A stretch of DNA of 64,000 bases from Christiangramia echinicola DSM 19838 (GTDB lineage Bacteria; Bacteroidota; Bacteroidia; Flavobacteriales; Flavobacteriaceae): contig NZ_AUHG01000010.1 of assembly GCF_000423065.1 (NCBI RefSeq), forward strand, positions 1 through 64,000, given 5' to 3'. Both the position numbers and the translations under genes were made by a program. The notes under the pieces are model-generated. The model did no database searches, was not told the origin of the DNA, and was given only the letters and a program-made list of their open reading frames with translations. Of the stretch, positions 54,206-63,090 are shown piece after piece (position 1 is the stretch's first letter; every line of letters starts with the position of its first letter).

Positions 54206-54592
54206 CTATTGCATGGAATGAATCCCGATCATGTTACCTTCGGTATCCTTAACCAGACTTATAAAACCGAATTCCCCAATAGACATTTTCTCTCTTACTA
54301 AATCCCCGCCGGCATCTTTAACCCGGGATTCCTCGACACTGCAATCTTCACTTCCAAAATAAACAATGGTACTATTACCTCCAGCTTCCACACCCTCGAC
54401 ATGCACCAGGGCGCCAGATGTTTTTCCTTTTGAATCCATATCCCCTGGAAAAGAAAGCATTTGCAAGGTATCTTCTGTTGGATTACCCAAAGGAGTTAAT
54501 TTAGTTTTAAAGACTTGCTCGTAAAAAGATTTGGCCCGGTCCAGATCATTCACATAGATCTCAAACCAAACTACCGGATTTTCAGTTTTCAT
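54206..54592 (-). CDS. VOC-family (glyoxalase/bleomycin-resistance fold) protein
   Basis: A 128-residue VOC protein. One beta-alpha-beta-beta-beta module starts NPVVWFEIYVNDLDRAKSFYEQVF, and the second ends FGFISLVKDTEGNMIGIHSM with the metal-site Glu position replaced by Gly-Asn-Met-Ile-Gly. The fold hosts many metal-dependent lyases and dioxygenases; the specific reaction is unknown. The gene stands alone, bracketed by copies of the composite repeat module. Confidence 0.85.
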   Translation of the reverse strand: MKTENPVVWFEIYVNDLDRAKSFYEQVFKTKLTPLGNPTEDTLQMLSFPGDMDSKGKTSGALVHVEGVEAGGNSTIVYFGSEDCSVEESRVKDAGGDLVREKMSIGEFGFISLVKDTEGNMIGIHSMQ

Positions 54593-54756
54593 AATTATTT
54601 GATTAAAAGTTAAACAGACTTAAATTTAACCTTTTTTCAATCAGAATTTAAAGGGGAGATTTTGCTGATTTTATGTCATATCATGTTCACATTGAAATGC
54701 TCGTACGGACTTAGTTTTAGCATAATTCAATTTCGCTAAGGAGGACAGTTCCAGGT

Positions 54757-54988
54757 CATTTCGAAGAAGCAAGGCGACTGAGAAATCTAAATTTTAAGAT
54801 TTCTCCCTTTGGTCGAAATGACAAAAAAATCCAGTTGTGAAGTTTCCTCGACTACGCACTGGATGAAAAATCCTAAACCGTCATGCTGAAATTAATTCAG
54901 CATCGCTGGAGACCCTGAATCGAGTTCAGGGTGACGAAAAATTATATTAAGATTGTTTATCTTGTTACACTGAGATTGTCGATGTGCT
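54757..54988. repeat. composite REP-like module, copy 2
   Basis: Same order as copy 1: CATTTCGAAGAAGC and AGATTTCTCCCTTTGGTCGA elements, the hairpin GCTGAAATTAATTCAGC, the palindrome CCCTGAATCGAGTTCAGGG near 54913, the spacer TTATATTAAGATTGTTT, and TTACACTGAGATTGTCGA. Confidence 0.8.
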
Positions 54989-54999
54989 CCTGTGTCAAT

Positions 55000-55180
55000 A
55001 CAAACAAAATGAGCTGTCTCAACTACGTAAAGATTTCTTCGCTTTGCTCGGAATGACCTTTGGAAACGGATGTCATACTGAAATTGAATCAGCATCTCAG
55101 GAGACCCTGAATCGAGTTCAGGGTGACAAAGAGGTATATTAAGATTGTTTAACTTGTTACACTGAGCCTGTCCAAGTGCT
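55000..55180. repeat. composite REP-like module, copy 3
   Basis: Third copy directly after copy 2: an AGATTTCTTCGCTTTGC element, ACTGAAATTGAATCAGC, CCCTGAATCGAGTTCAGGG near 55105, spacer TATATTAAGATTGTTT, and TTACACTGAGCCTGTCC. Confidence 0.8.
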
Positions 55181-55181
55181 C

Positions 55182-55898
55182 TTATTGCTGAAAAGATCCA
55201 TTTTCGAAAGCAGTTCCAATCACCACTAAATCTGCCCCAGCATCATAAGCTTGCTGGAGTTGTTGTGTGCTACGGATTCCACCACCTACAATAACTGGAA
55301 TATTCAATTCATTCTTTACAGAACTAATAATTTCCGAAGAAACGGGATTATTCGCTCCACTACCCGCTTCCAGGTAGATCAGCTTTTTACCGGAATATTG
55401 CCCCGCCAGCGCGGTATTCACAATTTGCTCAACATTCATCTGAGCTAATGGAACTGTATTACTCACTTTCTGAACCGAAGTTTCTCTGCCGCCATCGATC
55501 AGAATATAACCTGTTGGAATTATTTCAAGACTCGTATTTCTGATCTTTTTTACAGAACGAACTTGTTGCTCGATCAAAAATTCAGGATTTCTCCCGGAAA
55601 TAAGGCTTAAAAAAAGTAAAGCATCGGCATGTGAAGAGATCTGACTATGATCTCCGGGAAAAAGTATTATTGGTAATCCACGCAGGTTTTTAAAAGCCTT
55701 CACCACTGCACAGGTTCTTCCTTCTTCAACGGTACTTCCTCCAACAAAAATATGAGTGGTTTCCTTCGGTAAATTTTGAATGAATTCAGAAATACTGTTT
55801 TCATCAAATTTATCAGGATCTACAAGTACCGCCAGGAGCTTCCTGTTTTCATAAGCTGCCTGCTGAATTTCTTCCAGATAACTTTGAACTTCGATCAT
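55182..55898 (-). CDS. geranylgeranylglyceryl phosphate synthase family (PcrB/GGGPS-like)
   Basis: A 238-residue TIM-barrel prenyltransferase. The start LLAVLVDPDKF, GGSTVEEGRT, FPGDHSQIS, GYILIDGGRETSV, YLEAGSGA and VGGGIRS segments all match the family. The archaeal enzyme joins geranylgeranyl diphosphate to sn-glycerol-1-phosphate; bacterial members in Bacteroidota also make prenylglyceryl phosphates, while Bacillus PcrB uses a longer prenyl chain. Product and role in this organism are unknown. Its ATG shares a base with the stop of the upstream PPTase gene. Confidence 0.9.
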   Translation of the reverse strand: MIEVQSYLEEIQQAAYENRKLLAVLVDPDKFDENSISEFIQNLPKETTHIFVGGSTVEEGRTCAVVKAFKNLRGLPIILFPGDHSQISSHADALLFLSLISGRNPEFLIEQQVRSVKKIRNTSLEIIPTGYILIDGGRETSVQKVSNTVPLAQMNVEQIVNTALAGQYSGKKLIYLEAGSGANNPVSSEIISSVKNELNIPVIVGGGIRSTQQLQQAYDAGADLVVIGTAFENGSFQQ

Positions 55899-56545
55899 CA
55901 GGCTTTCGGCTTGGAATTAGAAGGTAAAGCATACACACACGTAAAATTTTCAAATTCCAGGAAATTGACGTCAAACCAGTCATCAATTCCATTGAATCTA
56001 ACATGGGTGGTAGTTTCAGCATCATCGAAATCAAAGTCGGTCACATTGATATGCTGTAAAAACCCAACCCCGGGTTGAGCCAGCATCTTATATACAGATT
56101 CCTTGGCACCCCAAACGATTGTAAGTTTTCGAATTAAAGCATCTTCATTAGCCAGGGTATGATATTCATCCAGCGGAGTGAATTTATTAGCAATGGTAAG
56201 GATCTTATTTCGCTGCTTTTCAATATCTATCCCCACATCTCTATCGCTAATGATGATCGCAGTGAAGTTGAAAGAATGCGTGATAGAAATATATTTATCA
56301 TCTTTAAGATGGGGTTTCCCATGATCATCATAATAAAGATCGTGATCTGTATAACCAGCTTCAGCCATCAAATGCCTGATACTCATAAAACCACGACGAT
56401 GTATTTCAGACTTCATTCCATCAACTCTCTTCTGGCAATGATCTGTTAATTCAACACCTTGAGACAGCCATTCAAAAGATTCTTCAACCTTCCAAATGAA
56501 GACTTTAGTACGTTCATCAACTGTTATTGTTTTAAAAAGAGGCAT
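55898..56545 (-). CDS. 4'-phosphopantetheinyl transferase
   Basis: A 215-residue Sfp-type transferase from the ATG at 56545 ([14 protein letters not shown]); the frame is open up to 56599, but the extension is not family-like. Metal-binding and catalytic motifs are GIDIEK and [10 protein letters not shown], with ISITHSFNF before them. It attaches the phosphopantetheine arm of CoA to acyl carrier proteins or other carrier domains. It shares a TGATG junction with the GGGPS-like gene, indicating co-translation. Confidence 0.9.
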   Translation of the reverse strand: MPLFKTITVDERTKVFIWKVEESFEWLSQGVELTDHCQKRVDGMKSEIHRRGFMSIRHLMAEAGYTDHDLYYDDHGKPHLKDDKYISITHSFNFTAIIISDRDVGIDIEKQRNKILTIANKFTPLDEYHTLANEDALIRKLTIVWGAKESVYKMLAQPGVGFLQHINVTDFDFDDAETTTHVRFNGIDDWFDVNFLEFENFTCVYALPSNSKPKA

Positions 56546-56565
56546 AAAATTTATAAGCTTTTCCT

Positions 56566-56573
56566 TATTTTTG
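56566..56573 (+). promoter_or_regulatory. -7 box candidate for ahcY
   Basis: TATTTTTG at 56566-56573, 36 bp before the ahcY start. No TTG at the usual spacing, so only the -7 part is supported. Confidence 0.4.
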
Positions 56574-56609
56574 CAAGCACAAAAATTGCTAATATTCAAA
56601 TATAATAAT

Positions 56610-57926
56610 ATGTCAACTAAAACAGTACCGTATACCGCCTATAAAGTAAAAGATATTGAGCTTGCCGAATATGGACGCCGCGAAATAGAACTTGCTGAAG
56701 CAGAAATGCCAGGTCTTATGGCCCTTCGTAAAGAGTACGGAGAGTCTAAGCCTTTAAAAGGAGCGAGAATTGCGGGATGTTTACATATGACGATCCAGAC
56801 AGCAGTATTAATCGAGACGCTTGTTGAGCTTGGTGCTGATGTTACCTGGAGTTCCTGTAATATTTTCTCTACTCAGGATCACGCTGCTGCTGCTATTGCT
56901 GCTGCCGGAATTCCGGTTTATGCCTGGAAAGGAATGACTGAGGAAGAATTTAACTGGTGTATTGAGCAAACACTTTTCTTTGGAGAAGAGCGTGAACCCC
57001 TGAATATGATCCTTGATGATGGAGGAGATCTTACCAATATGGTTCTTGATGAATATCCTGAACTTGGTAAAGGTATCAAAGGTCTTTCTGAAGAAACTAC
57101 TACGGGAGTTCACAGATTATACGAGCGTATGAAAAAGGGGACACTTCCTATGCCTGCTATCAACGTGAACGATTCGGTTACAAAATCAAAATTCGACAAT
57201 AAATACGGTTGTCGCGAGAGTGCTGTAGATGCGATTCGTCGTGCTACAGATGTGATGCTTGCCGGTAAACGTGTAGTTGTTTGTGGATATGGTGATGTTG
57301 GTAAAGGAACGGCTCAATCTTTTAAAGGTGCAGGTTCTATTGTTACTGTTACTGAAATTGATCCTATTTGTGCTTTACAGGCTGCTATGGATGGTTTCGA
57401 GGTTAAGAAACTTGAAACTGTACTTCCAAAGGCAGATATCGTGATCACTACTACAGGAAACAAAGACATCGTACGTGGAGAGCATTTTGAAGCAATGAAA
57501 GACAAGACCATTGTTGCCAATATTGGTCACTTTGATAACGAGATCGCCGTTGCCTGGTTAAACGAAAAGCATGGTGATTCTAAAATAGAGATCAAGCCAC
57601 AGGTTGATAAGTATACCATTAACGGGAAAGATATCATCTTGCTTGCTGAAGGTCGCTTAGTAAACCTTGGTTGTGCTACAGGTCACCCAAGTTTTGTAAT
57701 GAGTAATTCATTCACAAACCAGACTTTAGCTCAAATAGAACTTTGGAAAAATACTGATGAGTATAAGAATGAAGTTTATATGCTGCCTAAGCATTTAGAT
57801 GAAAAAGTAGCAAAACTTCACCTGGAAAGAATTGGTGTAGAGCTTACAGAGCTTAAGCCAGACCAGGCAGAATATATCGGGGTAACGGTTGAAGGACCTT
57901 ACAAACCTGAATACTACAGATACTAA
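56610..57926 (+). CDS. ahcY: adenosylhomocysteinase
   Basis: A 438-residue enzyme from the ATG at 56610 ([15 protein letters not shown]). It hydrolyses S-adenosylhomocysteine to adenosine and homocysteine, with bound NAD. Signatures: [35 protein letters not shown] (NAD fold, then [11 protein letters not shown]), and the C-terminal [10 protein letters not shown] with the conserved Lys/Tyr. The frame is open upstream to 56496, but that part is not family sequence and overlaps the divergent PPTase gene. Confidence 0.97.
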   Translation: MSTKTVPYTAYKVKDIELAEYGRREIELAEAEMPGLMALRKEYGESKPLKGARIAGCLHMTIQTAVLIETLVELGADVTWSSCNIFSTQDHAAAAIAAAGIPVYAWKGMTEEEFNWCIEQTLFFGEEREPLNMILDDGGDLTNMVLDEYPELGKGIKGLSEETTTGVHRLYERMKKGTLPMPAINVNDSVTKSKFDNKYGCRESAVDAIRRATDVMLAGKRVVVCGYGDVGKGTAQSFKGAGSIVTVTEIDPICALQAAMDGFEVKKLETVLPKADIVITTTGNKDIVRGEHFEAMKDKTIVANIGHFDNEIAVAWLNEKHGDSKIEIKPQVDKYTINGKDIILLAEGRLVNLGCATGHPSFVMSNSFTNQTLAQIELWKNTDEYKNEVYMLPKHLDEKVAKLHLERIGVELTELKPDQAEYIGVTVEGPYKPEYYRY

Positions 57927-57948
57927 ATAGATCTAAAATATTAGATAT

Positions 57949-57977
57949 AAAAAACCCCGCGGAATGCGGGGTTTTTT
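57949..57977 (+). terminator. terminator of ahcY
   Basis: ACCCCGC-GGAAT-GCGGGGT with A runs before and a long T run after. Being symmetric, it can also serve the convergent gene ending at 57999. Confidence 0.85.
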
Positions 57978-57998
57978 TATGCTTTAAAATTTTGAATT

Positions 57999-58871
57999 CT
58001 ACTGTTTTACAATAGTGACCGCGGCCTTTTCGCCTTCTTTTAGATTGGTAAGTGTAGAAACGAAATTCCTTGAATCCTTAAATTGAATTTTTACGGTGTT
58101 GGGAGCAGATGTTCCCACATTCAGGGCAATCACTTCAATTTTAGTTTGTTTTTCCTTTAATTTAAGAGTGATCACTTTCTTCTCTTTTGTTACGGTAAAG
58201 TCTTTAAAGTAATGTTCTCCGTTAATGATTAGATCTATCATATCACCGTCCTCTTTCCCTGCATCGAAAATGGTGAATTCCACTACCTGGTCTTTAGTAA
58301 GTATGTTGAGATTTTCATCATTGGCGATGATGTTCATACTCAATGTATCCAGAGATTTTACCAGGTTAATTTTCTTCTTGACCTCAGCCTCTACTTTATT
58401 TGTGCGTTGGATCTTTTTGTCCATTTTTTCAGCTTTCTTGATAAGCTTTTGAATACTGGCCATTCTAATTTCTCCATCTATACATTTCTCACCATCAGTA
58501 TAACGTCCCTCAAAACTACCTTCGATTTCCTCAATATCATGAACATCTCTAACCTTTCCACTAAAATGTACAAAGCAAAAATCATCCTGTACAATTGGTG
58601 ATTTGGTGTAAATAATATGCTCTTCGTGAAATTTGAATTCTTTGGTATCTTTATTATAGGTGCCTTTTACAATAGATTTTGTTTCATGGCTACCACCAAG
58701 ATCTGTTAAGGAATATCCCGAAATCCTATCATTTTCGAGTTCAAAAGCAATTTTATAAGATATATAAGAAGTATCATTTAATTTTATAGTTCCCATATAC
58801 TCAGCATTTTGCTGAGAATAGCTTTCAAATCCAAACAAAATAATGAACAGAACTAATAATTTATTTAGCAT
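57999..58871 (-). CDS. exported protein of unknown function
   Basis: A 290-residue protein with a signal peptide ending near SYSQ (residue 20). The first half is a beta-rich domain (YMGTIKLNDTSYISYKIAF, GSFEGRYTDGEKCIDGEIRM). A Lys-rich helix at about 145-175 (KKAEKMDKKIQRTNKVEAEV) links to a second beta domain (NILTKDQVVEFTIFDAG). I do not recognise a named family. It is probably periplasmic. A -7-like TATGTTTG lies at 58905-58898. Confidence 0.75.
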   Translation of the reverse strand: MLNKLLVLFIILFGFESYSQQNAEYMGTIKLNDTSYISYKIAFELENDRISGYSLTDLGGSHETKSIVKGTYNKDTKEFKFHEEHIIYTKSPIVQDDFCFVHFSGKVRDVHDIEEIEGSFEGRYTDGEKCIDGEIRMASIQKLIKKAEKMDKKIQRTNKVEAEVKKKINLVKSLDTLSMNIIANDENLNILTKDQVVEFTIFDAGKEDGDMIDLIINGEHYFKDFTVTKEKKVITLKLKEKQTKIEVIALNVGTSAPNTVKIQFKDSRNFVSTLTNLKEGEKAAVTIVKQ

Positions 58872-58923
58872 TTAATTAACTTTTTTATTTAATTTGGCAA
58901 ACATAACCGTTAATCTTTTAAGA

Positions 58924-59292
58924 ATGAAATTAAAATTATTTCTGACGATTTTTGTTTTCGCGTTAGCTTTTAATTCAAGCTACGCATCTTTTCCTGTTCA
59001 ACGTACCGTAGCAGCAACTGAAACTATTTCAGTTGAAACTGAAGAAGGTGGAGACCTTTTTTCCCCGGCAGCTTTAGCTGGAGAAAAAAGCCAGGGAGTA
59101 GCAATGATGCTTCTTCTTTTCGCTGGAATCGTAGCAGCTCACAGATGGTACCTTGGTAGCCCATGGTATTGGAATGTACTTTACATCATCACTTTGGGTG
59201 GATTAGGGATCTGGGCTATTGTAGATTTCATCGGTATCGTTACCGGAAGCTACGAGCCTAGAAATGGAAGATATAAGAAAGACTTCTTCTAG
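58924..59292 (+). CDS. TM2-domain membrane protein
   Basis: A 122-residue protein from the ATG at 58924 (MKLKLFLTIF). A signal-like first segment ends near SSYA. A TM2 domain then gives two membrane segments (VAMMLLLFAGIVAAHRWYLG and ITLGGLGIWAIVDFIGIV) with the HRWYLGSPW turn. TM2 proteins are widespread and poorly understood. The frame opens at 58894, but the ten residues before 58924 are unlikely to be translated. Single gene with its own terminator. Confidence 0.8.
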   Translation: MKLKLFLTIFVFALAFNSSYASFPVQRTVAATETISVETEEGGDLFSPAALAGEKSQGVAMMLLLFAGIVAAHRWYLGSPWYWNVLYIITLGGLGIWAIVDFIGIVTGSYEPRNGRYKKDFF

Positions 59293-59321
59293 AAAACAAT
59301 CAAAATCTGACCCTACATATA

Positions 59322-59346
59322 AAACCCGCCCAAAGGCGGGTTTTTA
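59322..59346 (+). terminator. terminator of the TM2-domain gene
   Basis: AAAACCCGCC-CAAA-GGCGGGTTTTT hairpin with a T run, about 30 bp after the stop. Confidence 0.8.
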
Positions 59347-59444
59347 TTTTTATAGAAGCCCGATGATTTTTTCATAGCGAACAGTTATAAAATTTAACTA
59401 AGGCCTTTTTCCTATCTTTAAGTATTAATCGCAAAAAATTAAAG

Positions 59445-61241
59445 ATGCTTAAAAACAATATTTTATTATTCTTCCTTGCCTTAAGCCTTATCGGCTGTAA
59501 GAACGAGCCTGAGAAGAATCCAGTCCAGGATGAAAAAGCTCAGGTAAGTGCAAAGTTCGACACTATCCTGAACAATTATTATGAAGATGGATTGAAGCTG
59601 AATCCAATTTCGGCAACTACATCTGGAGATATGCGTTATAATGACCAGTTTCCAGATTTTCTATCAGAAGATTATGAAGACAGCTTAAGAAATTATTACA
59701 CCCAATCCAGGGATGAAGTTAATGCTATAAATACCGAGCATCTTAGTGATACCGAAAAAATGAGCAAGGACATTCTGCTTTGGGAATGTAATATGAATCT
59801 TGCTACCATGGAATTTAAAAAGCAAAAGTATATGCCAATAGATCAAATGTGGTCTGTAAACCTGTTTATGGGTCAATTGGCTAGTGGTGCAGGCGCCCAA
59901 CCTTTCAAAACTGTTGAAGATTACGAAAACTGGATAAAACGTGTTGAAGGTTATCTTACCTGGATGGATTCTGCTGAAAAGAATATGCGTGAAGGCATGG
60001 AGCAGGGATATGTGTTACCTGCCTCATTGATTCAGAAAGTGATCCCGCAGATGGAATCTATGACCGGCAGCAATGTTGAAAATCATTTATTCTACGGACC
60101 CATAAATAATTTTCCGGATAGTTTTTCAGATGAAGAGAAGAAATGTCTGACTGAAGAATATAAAACGATGATCACGGAAAAGGTGATTCCGCAGTATAAA
60201 AAAATGCATAGCTTCTTAAAGCAGGATTATTTACCAAAAGGCCGGGAGTCTAGCGGAATTGCAGATATTCCGGAAGGTGAGGCATATTACAAACATCAAA
60301 TAAAGCTTTATACCACTACAGATATGACCGCTGAAGAAATTCATCAGCTTGGACTTGATGAAGTGGCCAGGATCTCCAGGGAAATGGAAAAAGTAAAAGA
60401 AGAAGTTGGATATGAAGGTGACCTGAAATCCTTTTTCAACCATGTGCGTGAAAGTAAAGAGTTGATGCCATTTACTAAACCTGAAGAGGTGATCACAAAT
60501 TTTGAGGAGATCCATAAAACTATGAAACCAAATATCGACAAACTTTTCAGTGTAACTCCAGAAACAGAATTTGAAGTTAGAAGAACTGAAGAATTCCGTG
60601 AAAATTCAGCTAGTGCCGAATATAACCCGGGATCTCTCGACGGGACCAGACCCGGCATTTTCTATGTTCCTATTCCAGACGCTTCTTCCTACAACACTTA
60701 CAGCGATGAATCATTATTCCTGCACGAAGCCATTCCCGGGCATCATTACCAGATCTCTCTCACGCAGGAAAATGAGAATCTGCCAGATTTTAGAAAAACA
60801 TTATGGTATAGCGGTTATGGCGAAGGCTGGGCATTATATTCAGAATCCCTGGGAAAGGAACTCGGGTTGTATACAGATCCTTATCAATATTTCGGGACTC
60901 TGGGTGCAGAAATGCATAGAGCGGTGAGATTAGTAGTTGATACCGGCTTACACAGCAAAGGCTGGACTCGTGAAGAAGCGATCCAGTATTCTCTGGATAA
61001 TGAAGCTGAACCAGAAGCCAGTGTGATCTCCGAAATTGAGAGATATATGGCCAATCCGGGACAGGCATTGTCTTATAAGATTGGACAGCTAAAGATCCAG
61101 GAACTAAGAGAAAGAGCTAAATCTGAACTTGGGGACAATTTCGATATCAGGGAATATCATAAAGAAGTTCTGGAAACCGGCTGTGTTCCGCTTCAATTAC
61201 TGGAAAATAAGATAGACAACTGGATCGCCGAAGCGAAATAA
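59445..61241 (+). CDS. DUF885 lipoprotein, putative metallopeptidase
   Basis: A 598-residue protein starting with a lipoprotein signal peptide (lipobox LIGC, Cys18). The DUF885 body shows TTSGDMRYNDQFPDFL, GILAD-like glycine segments and the metal-site-like HEAIPGHHYQISL near residue 430, then SGYGEGWALYSE. The HEAxPGHH motif is typical of the family and suggests a zinc-dependent hydrolase; no activity is established for this branch. It is probably attached to a membrane facing the periplasm. Single gene. Confidence 0.88.
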   Translation: MLKNNILLFFLALSLIGCKNEPEKNPVQDEKAQVSAKFDTILNNYYEDGLKLNPISATTSGDMRYNDQFPDFLSEDYEDSLRNYYTQSRDEVNAINTEHLSDTEKMSKDILLWECNMNLATMEFKKQKYMPIDQMWSVNLFMGQLASGAGAQPFKTVEDYENWIKRVEGYLTWMDSAEKNMREGMEQGYVLPASLIQKVIPQMESMTGSNVENHLFYGPINNFPDSFSDEEKKCLTEEYKTMITEKVIPQYKKMHSFLKQDYLPKGRESSGIADIPEGEAYYKHQIKLYTTTDMTAEEIHQLGLDEVARISREMEKVKEEVGYEGDLKSFFNHVRESKELMPFTKPEEVITNFEEIHKTMKPNIDKLFSVTPETEFEVRRTEEFRENSASAEYNPGSLDGTRPGIFYVPIPDASSYNTYSDESLFLHEAIPGHHYQISLTQENENLPDFRKTLWYSGYGEGWALYSESLGKELGLYTDPYQYFGTLGAEMHRAVRLVVDTGLHSKGWTREEAIQYSLDNEAEPEASVISEIERYMANPGQALSYKIGQLKIQELRERAKSELGDNFDIREYHKEVLETGCVPLQLLENKIDNWIAEAK

Positions 61242-61260
61242 AATTTTTATAAATAGCAGA

Positions 61261-61367
61261 AAGGCCCGTCTGAAATTTTAATTATCGTCATCCTGAACTT
61301 GATTCAGGATCTCTAGAGAAGCTGAATCAAGTCCAGCTTGACGGCTAAAATTTCCAGACGGGCTTTT
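61261..61367. terminator. terminator-like hairpin with a REP-like repeat in its loop
   Basis: The arms AAGGCCCGTCTGAAATTTTA (61261-61280) and TAAAATTTCCAGACGGGC (61346-61363, continuing as TTTT) pair with one bulge and lie between two convergent genes. The loop is filled by a repeat at 61286-61344 made of two hairpins, CCTGAACTTGATTCAGG and GCTGAATCAAGTCCAGC, bracketed by CGTCA and TGACG. Confidence 0.75.
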
Positions 61368-61991
61368 CTATTGATAACCTGGTATTCCCTTACCGAGAAT
61401 GAAATCACGTTCAATCAATTTCATTTCACCATTTTTCTGAAGTTTAACCACACCGTTACCCCCACGTGGAGGATCTTCCATATGGTCATTGGTAAGCAAA
61501 GGGTCTTTTTCAAAGTGATAGGCAGATAAATAATAATATTTCCCGTCGGGCTCCAGAATGAAGGGGTGAATATGTGCGGGATTCGCGCTATCTGGATAAC
61601 TTCCGGGAACCTGTGTATAAAAAGTATAACGCCCATCCTTGCCGGTCTTTATCCAGCCGCGAATATATCCGTGCCGGTCTGCCCAGTTCTTTTCATCTCC
61701 TTTAGTTGGGTAAATACCTTTGGCATTGGTATGGTGAATGTACAGCACAATATTCTCAGCCGGTGTACTTCCATCAGCCTCATAAATAATTCCAGTTACT
61801 TTCAGTTTATTTTCTGCGGAAGAAAATTCTGGAAGTGTATCTATAGCATTCAAATCCTTGTCTTCATACTCCAGTACTGCCTCACAACCTTCGCAAGGTC
61901 CACCTACAAGTCTCGGTTCACCTTGCTGTTGAGATCTGGCACATGAAAAAAGTAGAAGGGAAATTCCAAAAATGACAATTCTTAAGTCCAT
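61368..61991 (-). CDS. intradiol-dioxygenase-like lipoprotein
   Basis: A 207-residue protein from the ATG at 61991 (MDLRIVIFGIS), with lipobox LLFSC (Cys18). The intradiol ring-cleavage fold is seen in KVTGIIYEADGSTPAENIV, ADRHGYIRGWIKTGKDGRYTF, GSYP and PAHIHPFI. The Tyr and His residues that bind ferric iron appear in place (GIYP, SYP, HIH). Cytoplasmic relatives cleave catechols; exported lipoprotein members in Bacteroidota have unknown substrates. The frame is open upstream to 62039, but the added residues would precede the signal peptide. Confidence 0.85.
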   Translation of the reverse strand: MDLRIVIFGISLLLFSCARSQQQGEPRLVGGPCEGCEAVLEYEDKDLNAIDTLPEFSSAENKLKVTGIIYEADGSTPAENIVLYIHHTNAKGIYPTKGDEKNWADRHGYIRGWIKTGKDGRYTFYTQVPGSYPDSANPAHIHPFILEPDGKYYYLSAYHFEKDPLLTNDHMEDPPRGGNGVVKLQKNGEMKLIERDFILGKGIPGYQ

Positions 61992-62144
61992 AATTATATT
62001 ATTGCATCTTAATTTACTTAAAAATTGATTATCAAACAATTAACCACTGACCCCGGAAAAATTTCATTTGATCCAAAAAAAGCCGGAGAATTAATTCAAG
62101 TGCGCGTTTTTATTTAAATTGAAGTCTAACCAATACCGATAATT

Positions 62145-62642
62145 ATGAAATTACTCAAGTTACTCCCCGTTTTCGCCCTGCTTTTATTCGTTAGTTGTGG
62201 CGACCATGAAAAAGAAACCGACGACATGGATGATATGGCTCAGCAGGCTGAAGTCCGTGATCCTGCAGATGCCAATAAACAATGGATAGATGCCTGGAAC
62301 CGTAATAACCCACAGGAACTGGATACGCTAACTTCTGCAGATGCAGTACTTTATATGGAAGGAGAAACCATGAATACAGATAGTATTCGTTCCTGGTATA
62401 ATAATGTGGCTCCAATGATGAAAGACCTTAAAACTTCTCCTGAAGTAGAGTATGCCAATCAGGAAGTGGCATACGAGGCTGGAACCTATAGTCATGGTAT
62501 TAAAAATGACAGTTTAGAGGGCACTTATGAAGGTACTTACACTTTTATCTGGAAAAAGATGGATAACGACTGGAAGATCCAGGTAATGAATATTGCCGGA
62601 AAAGATGAGGACACAACTTCTACAGATATTGAAGAAGAATAA
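62145..62642 (+). CDS. NTF2-like lipoprotein
   Basis: A 165-residue lipoprotein with lipobox LFVSC (Cys18). An acidic linker (KETDDMDDMAQQAEV) leads to an NTF2/SnoaL-like domain (ANKQWIDAWNRNNPQELD, DAVLYMEGETMNTDSI, YTFIWKKMDNDWKIQVM). Such domains bind small ligands or act as enzymes; no active site is obvious. Terminator directly downstream. Confidence 0.8.
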   Translation: MKLLKLLPVFALLLFVSCGDHEKETDDMDDMAQQAEVRDPADANKQWIDAWNRNNPQELDTLTSADAVLYMEGETMNTDSIRSWYNNVAPMMKDLKTSPEVEYANQEVAYEAGTYSHGIKNDSLEGTYEGTYTFIWKKMDNDWKIQVMNIAGKDEDTTSTDIEEE

Positions 62643-62663
62643 ATTCTTTCTGTTCGAAAAAAC

Positions 62664-62693
62664 AAAAAGCTCTTTCGTTTGAAAGAGCTTTCT
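62664..62693. terminator. terminator between convergent genes
   Basis: AAAAAGCTCTTTC-GTTT-GAAAGAGCTTTCTTTTT hairpin with A and T runs on both sides. It can serve the NTF2-like gene and the small gene ending at 62696. Confidence 0.8.
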
Positions 62694-62695
62694 TT

Positions 62696-62929
62696 TTAGT
62701 TGAGTGAAGACTGAAAGTTCTTCATCATTTTATAAATAACTTTAAAAACGAATTTCCGTTTTTTCCTTTCCGGACTTTTCTCAAAGCGGAATTTTATGAA
62801 TTTCCCTCCCGGGTCATCGCCAGAGAACTGATAATTTGTACCATCTAAAACAAAACGTGTCTTTTCTGAAAAAACAAAATCTGACACATATTTCTTTACC
62901 AACCTGCTTTTACCTGAAGAGTCTTTCAT
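62696..62929 (-). CDS. small hypothetical protein
   Basis: A 77-residue, basic protein (MKDSSGKSRLVKKYVSDFVF, SPERKKRKFVFKVIYKMM). No signal peptide or membrane segment. The stop codon touches the convergent terminator, as for a real gene. No family recognised; whether it is expressed is uncertain. Confidence 0.5.
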   Translation of the reverse strand: MKDSSGKSRLVKKYVSDFVFSEKTRFVLDGTNYQFSGDDPGGKFIKFRFEKSPERKKRKFVFKVIYKMMKNFQSSLN

Positions 62930-63048
62930 AGTTTTTGGTTTTTGGTTAGAACAATTAAGGTACGAAAAAAATCTATTGGTGATATTTCATTCATTTCTAC
63001 ATTTCATTTTTTAACGTTCGCTCCACATCCTAAACCGGAATAATTTTA

Positions 63049-63086
63049 TAATTTTGGAATATTTCCAATTAAAAGGAATTATTCCT
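63049..63086 (+). promoter_or_regulatory. -7 box and two dyad symmetries upstream of dinB
   Basis: TAATTTTG at 63049-63056 matches the -7 consensus. It overlaps the dyad TTGGAA-TAT-TTCCAA (63054-63068), and a second dyad AGGAAT-T-ATTCCT lies at 63074-63086, just before the ATG at 63091. Their position at the start of transcription suits a repressor-binding site. Confidence 0.5.
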
Positions 63087-63090
63087 ATTT

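Noticed and set aside
54892-55095. 67-codon ORF on the minus strand (FRHPELDSGSP...)
   Set aside because: It lies entirely inside the composite repeat modules and translates their palindromes.
53927-55180. CRISPR array
   Set aside because: The repeats are palindromic, differ in spacing, belong to several families and have no regular spacers or cas genes.
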